From positions 1 to 64,000 of the forward strand of contig NZ_SUTI01000006.1 of assembly GCF_015062985.1 (NCBI RefSeq): 64,000 nt of DNA. Direction: 5' to 3'. Below are positions 1-9,572 of the stretch, in pieces. Position 1 is the stretch's first letter, and every line of letters begins with the position of its first letter. The translations under genes were made by a program, and so were the position numbers. The stretch is from Methanobrevibacter sp. Lineage in GTDB: Archaea > Methanobacteriota > Methanobacteria > Methanobacteriales > Methanobacteriaceae. Below the pieces are notes generated by a model, which saw only the letters and a list, made by a program, of their open reading frames with translations, did not search any database and was not told the origin of the DNA.

Positions 1-69
1 CGTCCGGGATTTGAACCCGGGTCTCTAACGTGGCAGGCTAGAGTCTTAACCAGGCTGGACTAACACCGC
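1..69 (-). tRNA. tRNA-Gly (GCC anticodon), 3' end cut by window edge
   Basis: Read on the minus strand, the 5' acceptor strand GCGGTGT begins at 69. It is followed by a D arm, a 5-bp anticodon stem (CTAGC/GTTAG) enclosing the loop CTGCCAC, and a T arm CCGGG-TTCAAAT-CCCGG. The centre of the loop reads GCC, so the tRNA decodes GGC/GGU glycine. The last acceptor bases lie outside the window. Confidence 0.93.
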
Positions 70-198
70 ATGAAAAATAACAACAAATAAACTTATGTTT
101 TAATGATATATAAATCTTTGCATATGTTGGCCGATATCTGGGAAATTCTTAATCATTCCATTTTGAAAATATTTTACATCATTAATCCTTTTTTAACA

Positions 199-867
199 TT
201 AAATTTTTCTTGCTGTTACACAAATCCAATCGTTTTCATCGTTTATGAATGCTTTGAAATCCTTAAATCCTGTCTTTTCCAACAATTTTTTTAAGACTTC
301 TTCAGAATAGATTTTCATGTCCAGCAATTCTATTAAATCCTTGAATTTTTCCATTTCGCCTTCTCTGTAGACTGCTTCGTTACAGAAAAATACCAAACCA
401 TCTTTTTTAAGGACTCTATGAACCTCTTTTAGGTCATTGATAAAATCCGGCCAGAAGTAAATTGTTTCAAAACCTGTGACAATGTCAAAGGTTTCATCAT
501 CAAACGGCATGGCTGAAACTGATCCCTGCAAAATTTTCACTATTCCTTCCTCAATGAATTTCATATTCAATTCAATTGACTTTTCAACGCTCACTTCTGA
601 ATAGTCAATTCCGACAACCTTTCCATTTTTGGAAATCTGCTCGGCAAAGCGCTCGATGTTTCTTCCGCCGCCGCATCCTATGTCCAATATTATGCTGTCG
701 CTTTCAATTTGAAAATGACTTACGCCCCACTGAGCCATATTTTCATGAGATTTATTCATTCTGTCCAATATCTGATGGCCCAATTCGCCAACCGGCTTTC
801 TTGCATTTTTGATTAGTTCCTTACTTTCAATATGATGGCCTGTATTGACCTTATCATCTTCACTCAT
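199..867 (-). CDS. Class I SAM-dependent methyltransferase (UbiE/COG2226-like)
   Basis: A 222-residue cytosolic methyltransferase of Rossmann type. The SAM-binding glycine motif ILDIGCGGGRN lies near residues 60-70, an acidic post-II segment GIDYS follows near 87-91, and the post-III region has DLKEVHRVLKKDGLVFF. The substrate cannot be read from the sequence. It starts four bases after the stop of tgtA on the same strand, so the two are probably co-transcribed. That hints at, but does not show, an RNA- or small-molecule-modifying role. Confidence 0.85.
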   Translation of the reverse strand: MSEDDKVNTGHHIESKELIKNARKPVGELGHQILDRMNKSHENMAQWGVSHFQIESDSIILDIGCGGGRNIERFAEQISKNGKVVGIDYSEVSVEKSIELNMKFIEEGIVKILQGSVSAMPFDDETFDIVTGFETIYFWPDFINDLKEVHRVLKKDGLVFFCNEAVYREGEMEKFKDLIELLDMKIYSEEVLKKLLEKTGFKDFKAFINDENDWICVTARKI

Positions 868-871
868 TTTA

Positions 872-2851
872 TCACTTTTTCATTCCTTTACGTGTTTTGA
901 TTGCTTGTCCTGTATTGAACGATTCGATTTCACATGCTCCGAGAAGTGATTTGCCGTAGGCAAGTAGCTTGTCCTCTTCATTGACAATCAGCACTTCATC
1001 CTTTGCTCTTATATTTTCATCACATTCCACGACAAATTTTGAAAATACGCTTTTTCCTTCAAGTGCAAAAGGTTCTGAATCCTTATTGACAACAACCCTA
1101 TTTTGAGGATATGGCATTGCATTGTGAAGCCTTTTTGCACCTTCTTTCGATAAGATCAAATAGGAATCTGACGCTCTCATGTTGACAATCAATACCTTTC
1201 CGTCATATATATGCCTGATTTTTCCAGTCTTTTTACTTTTTTCAATGTTGATGTTTCCTGTGAATAGGGCCTCGCCGGCGCCAAATCCGAATTGATAGTC
1301 TGCAATGGCCTTGACCTTTTTGACATCATCCTTTTTGTATCTTATCTCATCGGAATCGATGCATTTATTGTAAAGGCCTATTTCAAGGTCCTTGATTATT
1401 CTTGAATGGATGAGCACCTGCTCATAGTATTCGACAAATTCGGATATGAAATCCTCTACGAATTCAATGCTGTCAACATCCCTTATCTTTGGTGCATCAT
1501 TTTGGCTTAAAGGATAAACTTCATCAATTTCCAATGGAATCAAACCGAACGGAACATCCAAAACCATGAAATCACTGTTTTCCAAATCGATTTCCTGTTC
1601 GGCACCGTAAATATAAAATTCGCCCAGTTTGCCTGAAGTGAACTTTGAGTAAGGCTTTCTTGTTGGAGGCAGAATTATAAGGTCTCTTTTCTTAGGCATT
1701 TCCCTCAATTTCTGCATGTGTCTTAAAACTTCACTGCGGCACAATGATTCGGGACCTGTGTAGAAGAATGCAGACTTTTTACTCCTCGGGTCATACTTTT
1801 CCAAATCTCTTGAATAATATCCCAGCTGCCTGACCGCTTCCAACAGTGCAGGATGAGCTCTGCAGCGCTCTTCAACAAGTTCCATCAAGTTTCCGTCATA
1901 AATGGCCTGTCTGATTAATCTCAATTCTGCAAATGAAACATGCAGGTTATGCTGGGCAATCAGATCCCTTCTCTTTTCCTTAGGCATTGCCCTCAAATCG
2001 TCTGGAGTGTATTTGGTACATACCTCACAGGAGCATGGCATTTCCTGCAGGTTCTCCAATTTGAAGGTTCCTCTTGTTGACAAAAGCCTATCATCCTCTG
2101 CATACAATATGTAAGCTGCTGAATCAAACAAGTCACAGCCCATTGCCACACACAACGCGAAAATCATAGGATGACCTGCACCCATCAGATGACGTGCAGT
2201 GTTGTCCGGCAGTTCCTTCATTGAATTCATCACAACGTCGACCAGGTCCTTGTAGTGATAGGATTCCATCAGCGGGACAACCGCACCGATCGGATATAAG
2301 TCAGCGTCAAGCTTGGACAGTTCGCGGGCACATTCACGTCTCAAGTCCAGGAAAGTTGAACCCTGAACAACAGAGTTGAGCATCATTTCCATATTTTGCT
2401 CTTTTTTAAACTCAACTGCCTCTTTCGCCCTTTCCAAAGTAATTTTCAAATCTTCTTCAGCCTTTTCTCTGTCAACAAAAGGTGCTGTTGGAATGTCAAG
2501 GCTTGTTCCGATGTCAGTCCTGATAAGTTCCTGAAATTCAATGACTTCCTTGTTTGTTATTTCCACATCACCATATACTGACAATTGGAAAGACCCTGAA
2601 TCTGTCATGATCGGACCGTCAAAATTGATTAGGTTATGTAATCCTTCATCAATCGCCTTCTGCTTCAATTCTTCATCCTTATAAATTAAATACGCATTGG
2701 TAATGACTATATCCGCACCGTATTTGCCGACATCAACTGCTTGTTTGCGCGGATGAATGACCGGCATTAATGCGGGAGTTCTTACGTCGCCATGCTTAGT
2801 TTTTAAAACTCCAACACGTCCCATATTATCTTTTGCTTTAATCTCGAACAT
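872..2851 (-). CDS. tgtA: Archaeosine tRNA-guanine transglycosylase
   Basis: Exchanges guanine for preQ0 at position 15 of tRNA, the first tRNA-borne step of archaeosine synthesis. The N-terminal TIM-barrel has the conserved DSGSFQ motif (residues 84-89) and the DIPTAPFVD segment. A zinc site CSCEVC follows near residue 275, and a C-terminal PUA RNA-binding domain covers roughly the last 75 residues. The 659-residue length fits the archaeal enzyme with its extra C-terminal domains. A TATA-like element (2876-2886) lies about 30 bases before the ATG, so the transcript is nearly leaderless. It is followed closely by the methyltransferase gene. Confidence 0.96.
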   Translation of the reverse strand: MFEIKAKDNMGRVGVLKTKHGDVRTPALMPVIHPRKQAVDVGKYGADIVITNAYLIYKDEELKQKAIDEGLHNLINFDGPIMTDSGSFQLSVYGDVEITNKEVIEFQELIRTDIGTSLDIPTAPFVDREKAEEDLKITLERAKEAVEFKKEQNMEMMLNSVVQGSTFLDLRRECARELSKLDADLYPIGAVVPLMESYHYKDLVDVVMNSMKELPDNTARHLMGAGHPMIFALCVAMGCDLFDSAAYILYAEDDRLLSTRGTFKLENLQEMPCSCEVCTKYTPDDLRAMPKEKRRDLIAQHNLHVSFAELRLIRQAIYDGNLMELVEERCRAHPALLEAVRQLGYYSRDLEKYDPRSKKSAFFYTGPESLCRSEVLRHMQKLREMPKKRDLIILPPTRKPYSKFTSGKLGEFYIYGAEQEIDLENSDFMVLDVPFGLIPLEIDEVYPLSQNDAPKIRDVDSIEFVEDFISEFVEYYEQVLIHSRIIKDLEIGLYNKCIDSDEIRYKKDDVKKVKAIADYQFGFGAGEALFTGNINIEKSKKTGKIRHIYDGKVLIVNMRASDSYLILSKEGAKRLHNAMPYPQNRVVVNKDSEPFALEGKSVFSKFVVECDENIRAKDEVLIVNEEDKLLAYGKSLLGACEIESFNTGQAIKTRKGMKK

Positions 2852-3079
2852 TTATCTAACCTTACAAAAAATCATCTTATAAAAAGTCATCTCCTAATAG
2901 TGGAGTAAATTGGTATCTAAATTTAATTATAATTAGAAATTATATAAATTTTGCTCATTTGCAAGTTAAAAAATAAAATTGAAATATTAAAAAAAAATTA
3001 GCTTGAATAATTGATATTATGATGGCTGATTTCTAAAATCAATAAATATTAAAAAATACTAAACTAACTAATAGATAAA
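2852..3079. promoter_or_regulatory. Divergent promoter region tgtA / MnmC-like gene
   Basis: 228 bp of very AT-rich DNA between divergent genes. A TATA-like box for tgtA is at 2876-2886 (minus strand), and A/T-rich TATA candidates precede the plus-strand gene around 3040-3055. I see no small gene or RNA structure here. Confidence 0.5.
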
Positions 3080-4300
3080 ATGAGTTATGAAAACAAAGCC
3101 AGAATAATAAACGATGACATCTTCGATTTAGTTAATGGATATTTCGATGACGAAAGAAGTGGTCGAAATAATGAAAACAGAGTAAATTTTTTTGATACTT
3201 ACAGAGATTATTTTGTTTTAACAGATGATGGATCATATTCTATTAATTCTAAAGAAATAAATAACAAAATTGAAACACTTCATACATCTACAGGAGCAAT
3301 AAGTGAGTCATTTGAGAAGTTTATCAAGCCTATGAAATTCGACTACAGCAAAGACATTGCAATTTTGGATATCTGTGCAGGACTTGGCTATAACTCATCC
3401 GCGGCAATAGCAGATTTCATGAGAAACTCAAACAGAAATCTGACAATTGACATGGTTGAAATCTCAAAGGCAACACTGGCATGCGGACTATTGGTACCGT
3501 CACCCATCAAAGAGCACGACATCACAAAGAAGGCCATTGAAGATGAACTGATAAAACAGGATTACGCTTCACTGCAATTGGAAAAGTGCGAAATACCAGA
3601 TAACATTAGTATAAATGTCTATATTGAGGATGCACGCCAGACTGTGCAGAAATTGAAGGACAACTCATATGATGCAATATTTCTGGATCCGTTCAGCCAA
3701 AATATGGCTCCTGAATTGTTTTCACTTGAATTTTTCAAGGAATTCAGGCGAGTCATAAAGGATGACGGGATCGTTGCAACATATACCTCCTCAGCACCCG
3801 TGAGAGCCGGATTTATTGAAACAGGATTTTACATTGGACAAGGCCCGATTTTCGGAAGAAAGCAGGGAGGAACTCTTGCAAGCCCAAATCCGTTAATGGT
3901 CGATACCGCTCTTCCGAAAAACGATGAGATAAGAATCGCACTGTCAGATGTTGGAATTCCATTCAGGGACCCTGACCTGAAAAGCAGCAGTGAATCAATT
4001 TTAGACTCAAGAACAGAAGAAAGACATCTTGCACGCCATAACACCAGAATATCCTCCGCGGTCAAGACACCAATTTTTTTAGGTGATGAGATGGATGATG
4101 AAAAGTTAAAAAGACGTGTCGAGCGAAACCTTGCAAAAATGAATATTCCGTCTACAACTTCACCAGAAGCCTTTTACATTATAGAATGCGAAAAAAATTA
4201 TTCTAAAAATCAGGATGAGAAAAACAACTCAACAAATAGAATTTTGGATATGAAAAAAAGATTAAAAGAAGTAAAAAATGGAAATTATGTTGCAACATAA
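3080..4300 (+). CDS. MnmC-like (DUF752) SAM-dependent methyltransferase
   Basis: A 406-residue protein with a Rossmann methyltransferase core: ILDICAGLGYNSSAA near residues 95-110 and DAIFLDPFSQNMAPELFS near 200-215. The aspartate-rich LDPFSPxxxPELW-type motif is the signature of the MnmC methyltransferase (DUF752) family, which in bacteria finishes mnm5U34 of tRNA. Whether the archaeal protein acts on the same nucleotide is inference. The C-terminal 80 residues are polar and lysine-rich. The last 16 bases overlap the end of the convergent adhesin gene through a 20-bp palindrome, so both proteins end in GNYVAT. Confidence 0.75.
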   Translation: MSYENKARIINDDIFDLVNGYFDDERSGRNNENRVNFFDTYRDYFVLTDDGSYSINSKEINNKIETLHTSTGAISESFEKFIKPMKFDYSKDIAILDICAGLGYNSSAAIADFMRNSNRNLTIDMVEISKATLACGLLVPSPIKEHDITKKAIEDELIKQDYASLQLEKCEIPDNISINVYIEDARQTVQKLKDNSYDAIFLDPFSQNMAPELFSLEFFKEFRRVIKDDGIVATYTSSAPVRAGFIETGFYIGQGPIFGRKQGGTLASPNPLMVDTALPKNDEIRIALSDVGIPFRDPDLKSSSESILDSRTEERHLARHNTRISSAVKTPIFLGDEMDDEKLKRRVERNLAKMNIPSTTSPEAFYIIECEKNYSKNQDEKNNSTNRILDMKKRLKEVKNGNYVAT

Positions 4301-4302
4301 TT
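4283..4302. repeat. 20-bp perfect palindrome shared by two convergent stop regions
   Basis: The 20 bases are exactly self-complementary about the 4292/4293 centre. Each strand encodes NYVAT followed by TAA, so the plus-strand methyltransferase and the minus-strand adhesin overlap by 16 bp and have identical last six residues (GNYVAT). It may form a short hairpin in either transcript and could serve as a two-way transcription end. Confidence 0.9.
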
Positions 4303-6663
4303 CCCTTCTAAAAGATCATATGCATCTTGTTTTGTTGTTTTGACCGGACCGGATATGACTGTCAAGTCTCCTCCACCACCACCGTGGTTATGTCCGAAAA
4401 CGGACCAGTCTGAATCACAGTCTGCACAGATGATAATACCTTCGGCACTTCCTCCTTCATTATAACCGGTGGCGGGGAACACACCCCAATTGCTGTATTC
4501 GTTGCCCGCAAAGAAAATGCTCCAGTAAAGGTTATGGCCTCCACAATATGAACATGTCCTTAAAATCTTGGTCTTGTAGAAAGTGTAACCATATTTGCTC
4601 TCTTCACTGGCTGTTGATGGTCTTCCGATGACCAAAAGGGTACTTCCATCCAAAGAAACGCCGTTTTCATCATAGACAGCAGTTCCCTCAGCTAAAACAT
4701 GAATCTTTTTGGTTAATTTAAAGCCTGTGTTCAAGTCTTCAGATACTGCATTATATGTACCCTCAGGAAGGTTGAAGGTATATGTGGCGGCTCCTTTCTC
4801 GTCAGTGACAACTGTTTTAGTTACTCCATTGATTGTTATTTTCATTGAAGTATATTTCGCAGCATTACCGTTTTCGTTTACAAGGTGAACTGTGAATTTT
4901 GAGGAGTGGCCTGCAACTGCTGTAACGTCTGAAGCAGTAATTGTAGCAGGTTTAACTGTTACTTTGGTGCTGAAAGTATAGCCGGTTCTTGGATCAACCG
5001 CCTTAATGTAGTATGTTCCCTTGCTTGAAAGTTTGAAAGTTAAGGATGCGACACCGTTACTGTCAGTTGTAACAGTTTGTTTTTTTCCGTCTACATAAAT
5101 ATTCATATTCTTATTTTTGGCTAAAGATTCGCTGGTATATAAGGTAAGCTGATACTTTGTGTTGACTCCAACATATGTGGTCATGGTAGCCGGAGCATCA
5201 ATCGGAGACAATACATTAATCTTGTTTGTTTTGGACTCCCCGGTAGCCAGATTAGTTAACTTGATTGAATAGTCTCCCGGAAGGGAGTTTACTGATATTT
5301 TGGCAATGCCGTTTGCGTCGGTTTTTATAGTGTAAGAGCTACCTGCATAATATTGGATATTTGAATTTGCCAGCGGTTTGCCGTTTGCATCAAAGAATTT
5401 TGCAGAAAAGACTTTGGAACTTAAATAATGCTTTTCAAAGTTGCTTGACTGAATAGTTGACAACACCTTAATAGTTTTTGTAACACTTTCGGAAGTTACG
5501 GGGTTGACTGCTTCAATTGTATAAGTTCCAGGCTGGGAACCTATATTGAGACTTGCAATACCTTCAGAATTGGTAGTCCTGGTATAAGTAGTTCCCTTAT
5601 AAACAAACTGAACATTCCTATTCTTCAAAGGATTACCGTTCTTATCAAAGAATTTGGATTTGAACGGTGCCGGATTAGAATAATACTTCTGCAAATTACT
5701 GGACTGAATAGTAGACAACACCTTAATGGTATTGGTAACGCTTTCAGAAGTGACAGGGTTAATAGCCTTAATTGAATAGGTTCCAGGCAAAGACCCGATA
5801 TTTAAACTGGCAAAACCATTGGAATTGGTAGTTCTGGTATAAGTAGTTCCCTTATAAACAAACTGAACAGCAGTATTCTTCAAAGGATTACCGTTCTTAT
5901 CGAAAAATTTAGGTTTATAAGGTGTCGGATTAGAATAATACTTCTGTAAATTACTGGACTGAATAGTTGACAACACCCTAATAGAGTTGGTAACAGTTTC
6001 TGAAGTGACAGGGTTAATAGCCTTAATTGAATAAGTTCCCGGCACGGATCCTATAGTAAGTCCGGCAACCCCTTTGGAATTGGTAGTTCTGGTATAAGTA
6101 GTTCCCTTATAAACAAACTGAACATCCCTATTCTTCAAAGGATTACCGTTCTTATCCACAAATGTTGCCTGATAAGCTTGGGTACCAGTATAATATTTCA
6201 CCAAATCACTTGATTCGATTGTTGGCAAAACTGTAAGAGTATTTTTAGAAGTTGCAGAGTGTCCATAAGCCGCAGATATTTTGTAAGTACCTGAATTCAG
6301 ATTTTTAATTAAAAATGATGCTTTACCATTTGAATCAGTATTTACTGTGTGTGTCTGACCGTTGACCCAAAAATCAACAGGTACTGATTTAAGCGGATTA
6401 TTATTCTTGGTTAAAGTGGCCGTATAAGTAACTTGGCCTGTATAATACATTGTAACATCATTGGCTTCCATAGAATAAGTTGTTTGTGTACCGGAAGCTA
6501 TGACTTCATCTGTAGATACATCGGAAATCCCCGATGGGGGCTCTTCATCTACATCACTAGTCATCACATCATCGGTTCCATTTACATCACTTGCCGCAAC
6601 GGCAGAAACGGAAAATATGAAAACCAGCATTATAAAAATTAAACTAATTTTTTTATTAAACAT
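4285..6663 (-). CDS. Secreted adhesin-like protein with Ig-like tandem repeats and a C-terminal cysteine-pair domain
   Basis: Start placed at the ATG at 6663 because GGAGAT lies 7 bases upstream; an in-frame ATG at 6678 is also possible. A signal peptide (basic MFNKK, then hydrophobic SLIFIMLVFIFSVSAVAA) is followed by a short acidic linker and about seven Ig-like (invasin/Big-type) repeats of roughly 85 residues, each with a PLKN...TDSNG/TTNSNG...PGTYxI pattern. Three to four copies are nearly identical in DNA (255-bp period, about 5456-6220). The last 130 residues differ: they contain CSYCGG and CADC pairs and a GHNHGGGGGD stretch, suggesting a metal-binding or redox-sensitive end domain of unknown role. 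Surface location and adhesion are inferred from the architecture common in gut Methanobrevibacter. Confidence 0.82.
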   Translation of the reverse strand: MFNKKISLIFIMLVFIFSVSAVAASDVNGTDDVMTSDVDEEPPSGISDVSTDEVIASGTQTTYSMEANDVTMYYTGQVTYTATLTKNNNPLKSVPVDFWVNGQTHTVNTDSNGKASFLIKNLNSGTYKISAAYGHSATSKNTLTVLPTIESSDLVKYYTGTQAYQATFVDKNGNPLKNRDVQFVYKGTTYTRTTNSKGVAGLTIGSVPGTYSIKAINPVTSETVTNSIRVLSTIQSSNLQKYYSNPTPYKPKFFDKNGNPLKNTAVQFVYKGTTYTRTTNSNGFASLNIGSLPGTYSIKAINPVTSESVTNTIKVLSTIQSSNLQKYYSNPAPFKSKFFDKNGNPLKNRNVQFVYKGTTYTRTTNSEGIASLNIGSQPGTYTIEAVNPVTSESVTKTIKVLSTIQSSNFEKHYLSSKVFSAKFFDANGKPLANSNIQYYAGSSYTIKTDANGIAKISVNSLPGDYSIKLTNLATGESKTNKINVLSPIDAPATMTTYVGVNTKYQLTLYTSESLAKNKNMNIYVDGKKQTVTTDSNGVASLTFKLSSKGTYYIKAVDPRTGYTFSTKVTVKPATITASDVTAVAGHSSKFTVHLVNENGNAAKYTSMKITINGVTKTVVTDEKGAATYTFNLPEGTYNAVSEDLNTGFKLTKKIHVLAEGTAVYDENGVSLDGSTLLVIGRPSTASEESKYGYTFYKTKILRTCSYCGGHNLYWSIFFAGNEYSNWGVFPATGYNEGGSAEGIIICADCDSDWSVFGHNHGGGGGDLTVISGPVKTTKQDAYDLLEGNYVAT
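5456..6220 (-). repeat. 255-bp tandem repeat inside the Ig-repeat adhesin
   Basis: The same text recurs at 5461, 5716 and 5971, an exact 255-bp (85-codon) period, with a few substitutions per unit. Each unit encodes one Ig-like domain. Copy number could change by recombination between units. Confidence 0.88.
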
Positions 6664-6678
6664 AAACGTTATCTCCAT

Positions 6679-7058
6679 CTAACATTTTCGTGTTTAATTG
6701 TATTTTGTTTTTTCTATAAAAAGCTATTGATTTTAAAAATAAGCTTAAATAGCCTTAAATAGCTAAAAATAAGCAATTATAGCCTAAAAAATATATTAAA
6801 TATTTGAAAGCAAATGAAACTATATATAAATAGAAAAAAGCTATTTAAATTGAAATCTCGAAATTAAATTAAACTTGTTAAAACTCTAAATAATAATCAA
6901 ATAATCGAATATGAAAAAAACAAAGACCTAATAGATAAATTTGGATAAATGAAATTAATTCATCTTAAACTTAAAAATAAAGATATATTGCCGTTAAATC
7001 ATAAAACAAAGCAAGGAAAATAAAAAAATAAAAAAAGGCAAATAAGGTAAAAAATACC
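6679..7058. promoter_or_regulatory. 380-bp AT-rich gap with GCTATTTAAG repeats upstream of the adhesin
   Basis: No coding frame of note. On the minus strand, about 50-100 bases before the adhesin start, GCTATTTAAG occurs twice in direct tandem (about 6744-6764), flanked on both sides by GCTTATTTTT. A third GCTATTT copy lies near 6830. A TATA-like ACTATATATAAATAG is at about 6818-6832. The repeats look like regulator-binding or phase-related sites for the adhesin promoter, but that is inference. The glmS terminator closes the gap. Confidence 0.4.
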
Positions 7059-7061
7059 TTA
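7043..7061 (-). terminator. Hairpin plus poly-T terminator of the pur-glmS operon
   Basis: A perfect 7-bp stem TAAGGTA/TACCTTA with a 5-base loop overlaps the glmS stop codon. It is followed on the minus strand by T-rich runs (7022-7037). Confidence 0.75.
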
Positions 7062-8843
7062 CTCGACAGTTACACATTTCGCTAAGTTTTTAGGCTTGTC
7101 AGGGTCATGACCCTTTTCAAGAGTGATGTAATAAGCAATCAGTTGTAAAGGCACGATATATACCAATGGTGCAATAATCTCCTTTACCTCGGAATTAATT
7201 GGAATTACATCATTTGATTTGGCCTTAAGAGACTCGTCATTATCTGCCCCAATTGCCAATACGTTAGCTCCACGGGATTTTACCTCTTCCAGATTGCTCA
7301 TGGTTTTTCTGTAGTTGTCCCCAGGCGGGATGATGACAACAACAGGAATTCCTTCATCGATTAAAGCCAGAGGACCATGCTTTAGCTCACCTGCAGCATA
7401 ACCTTCACCATGAATATAGGTAATCTCCTTGAGCTTCAATGCACCTTCCAAAGCTGTAGGGTAGGAATAGCCCCTTCCCAAATAGAAGAAGTCGCGTGCA
7501 TAATTGTATCTTTTTGAGATATCCTTGATGAAATCAACACTCTCAAGGCTTTCATCAATGTAATCAGGGACCTTGTCAAGCTCCTTAAGCAATTCAGCAT
7601 TATTGGAAAGCAATGCCGCAAACAGATAAATTGATGTGAGCTGAGCCACATAGGTTTTTGTTGCTGCAACACCAATCTCAGGACCTGCCTGAGTTTGAAT
7701 TACATATTGAGCCCTTCTGGTTATGGATGAACCCGCTACATTAACTATTCCTAAAGTTATGGAAGTTTGATTAGCAACATCCAATGCCTTCAAGGAGTCT
7801 GCTGTTTCACCTGATTGTGAAATGAATATGACCAGAGTCTTGTCATTTAAAGTGTTGGCAGAATATTTGAATTCTGATGCCAGAATCACATCTGTAGGAA
7901 CGCCGGCAAGAGATTCGATTAAATATTTCCCTGTCAATGATGCATGATAGGATGTTCCGCATGCAACAAAGCATATCCTTTGAATATCACCAATCTCATC
8001 AATTATCTGCTGGATATTGTCCTTTTGGGTTAATGTATTTCTAACGGCGGTTGCCTGTTCATTGATTTCCTTAATCATGAAATGATCGTAGCCTTCCTTT
8101 TCAGCCATTTCGGGAGTCCAGTTGATTGTGTCGATTTCCTTGTTGACAACATTGTCGAATTCGTCATGGACAACAACGCCTTCCTTATCTATTATGACTA
8201 TTTCTCCCCTTTCAGGATAGATTATGTCACGGGCATATTTCAAAATGGCCGGTGAGTCTGAAGCAAGATAATAACCCTCTTCCCCTATTCCAACAATTAA
8301 TGGAGAATCCTTACGGGTTGCAACAATCTTGTTAGGTTCATTCACGCTGATTGCTGCAATTGCATATGCTCCTTCGATTATTTCAATGGTTTTTCGAACA
8401 GCGTGTTCCAAATCAAATTTTTCAGCCATGAACTTTTGAATTAAATGAGGAATGACCTCTGTATCAGTATCTGATTTGAAAACATGTCCTTCCATCATCA
8501 ATTTTTCCTTAATTTCCAAATAATTTTCAATAATACCGTTGTGAACTACAGCCACTGTATTGTCCTCGTCAACATGGGGGTGTGAATTCATCTTGGATGG
8601 GTCTCCGTGTGTTGCCCAACGAACATGTGCAATACCGAAGTTTCCAGGCATGTCAGTGAGGTCCAATTTTTTATCAACCTCTTCAATTTTCCCCTTGTCC
8701 TTTTTAATATGAATTTTGTCTTCAAAATAAGTAGCTAATCCGATTGAATCGTATCCCCTATATTCCAACTTTGAGATACAATCAAAGAGAATCGGCGCTA
8801 CATCCTCGTCATTCTTTAAGATACAACCAACAATTCCGCACAT
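7059..8843 (-). CDS. glmS: Glutamine--fructose-6-phosphate aminotransferase (isomerizing)
   Basis: Makes glucosamine-6-phosphate from fructose-6-phosphate and glutamine, the entry to UDP-GlcNAc and so to pseudomurein and the surface sugars encoded further on. The N-terminal nucleophile Cys2 (MCGIVG) starts a class II glutamine amidotransferase domain. Two SIS sugar-isomerase domains follow (FVACGTSYHASLTGK; FYLGRGYSYPTALEGALKLKE), and the C-terminus LAKCVTVE is typical. At 594 residues it is full length. It is the last gene of the purC-purS-purQ-SUMT-glmS run, 4 bases after the preceding gene. Confidence 0.97.
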   Translation of the reverse strand: MCGIVGCILKNDEDVAPILFDCISKLEYRGYDSIGLATYFEDKIHIKKDKGKIEEVDKKLDLTDMPGNFGIAHVRWATHGDPSKMNSHPHVDEDNTVAVVHNGIIENYLEIKEKLMMEGHVFKSDTDTEVIPHLIQKFMAEKFDLEHAVRKTIEIIEGAYAIAAISVNEPNKIVATRKDSPLIVGIGEEGYYLASDSPAILKYARDIIYPERGEIVIIDKEGVVVHDEFDNVVNKEIDTINWTPEMAEKEGYDHFMIKEINEQATAVRNTLTQKDNIQQIIDEIGDIQRICFVACGTSYHASLTGKYLIESLAGVPTDVILASEFKYSANTLNDKTLVIFISQSGETADSLKALDVANQTSITLGIVNVAGSSITRRAQYVIQTQAGPEIGVAATKTYVAQLTSIYLFAALLSNNAELLKELDKVPDYIDESLESVDFIKDISKRYNYARDFFYLGRGYSYPTALEGALKLKEITYIHGEGYAAGELKHGPLALIDEGIPVVVIIPPGDNYRKTMSNLEEVKSRGANVLAIGADNDESLKAKSNDVIPINSEVKEIIAPLVYIVPLQLIAYYITLEKGHDPDKPKNLAKCVTVE

Positions 8844-8847
8844 CTAA

Positions 8848-9564
8848 TCACCTTTGATAATCGTAAATGTCTTTATACATCTTTACAACATCTCCAATTA
8901 TTAAAATAGCTGGAGTGTTAATCTTTTTATCTGAAATATCGCCTAAGGTTCCGAATACCAAGTTTTCATCCGGCAATGTTCCGCTTTCAATAGCACAGAC
9001 TGGAGTGTCAGCTGAGCGATATTTCATGATTTCAGCTGTGTTTTCCTTAATGTTTCCTATTCCCATCAGGATTACTAATGTGTCTGCAGTATAGTCCCAA
9101 TGGACCTGACTTTCAGGTTTTGTAGGGTCCTCATGACCTGTCACAATAGTAAGTGAAGTTGCAACTGCCCTGTGGGTTACCGGTAGTCCAAGAGAAGTCG
9201 GTGCCCCAATAGCTGAAGTTACACCTGGAATAACTTCGAATTTGATATCATGTTCCATTAAAGCCAATATCTCTTCTCCTCCACGACCAAAGACAAAAGG
9301 ATCGCCTCCTTTAAGTCTCACTACATTTTCATGATTTTCAGCCTGCTGGATAATCAACTCATTTATTTCATCTTGAGTTTTATAATGCTCTCCTGCCTTT
9401 TTACCAACATAGATTCTTTCTGCAGTATCGGGAGCATGAGCCAATATTTCTTCATTAGCCAAATAATCATATAAAACAACATCAGCTTTATTCAATGCTT
9501 TTACAGCCTTAAGAGTTATTAAATCAGCATCTCCAGGTCCTGCACCAATCAAATAAACTACCAT
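8848..9564 (-). CDS. cobA: Uroporphyrinogen-III C-methyltransferase (SUMT)
   Basis: Adds two methyl groups to uroporphyrinogen III to give precorrin-2, the branch point for siroheme, cobamides and coenzyme F430 in methanogens. Signature motifs are [14 protein letters not shown] at residues 7-20 and [16 protein letters not shown] near 83-98. At 238 residues it is a single-domain SUMT without the CysG dehydrogenase part. It sits in a purine/glucosamine operon 8 bases after purQ. The other tetrapyrrole genes of this window (hemD, hemB) lie elsewhere. Confidence 0.95.
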   Translation of the reverse strand: MVVYLIGAGPGDADLITLKAVKALNKADVVLYDYLANEEILAHAPDTAERIYVGKKAGEHYKTQDEINELIIQQAENHENVVRLKGGDPFVFGRGGEEILALMEHDIKFEVIPGVTSAIGAPTSLGLPVTHRAVATSLTIVTGHEDPTKPESQVHWDYTADTLVILMGIGNIKENTAEIMKYRSADTPVCAIESGTLPDENLVFGTLGDISDKKINTPAILIIGDVVKMYKDIYDYQR

Positions 9565-9572
9565 TATATCAC

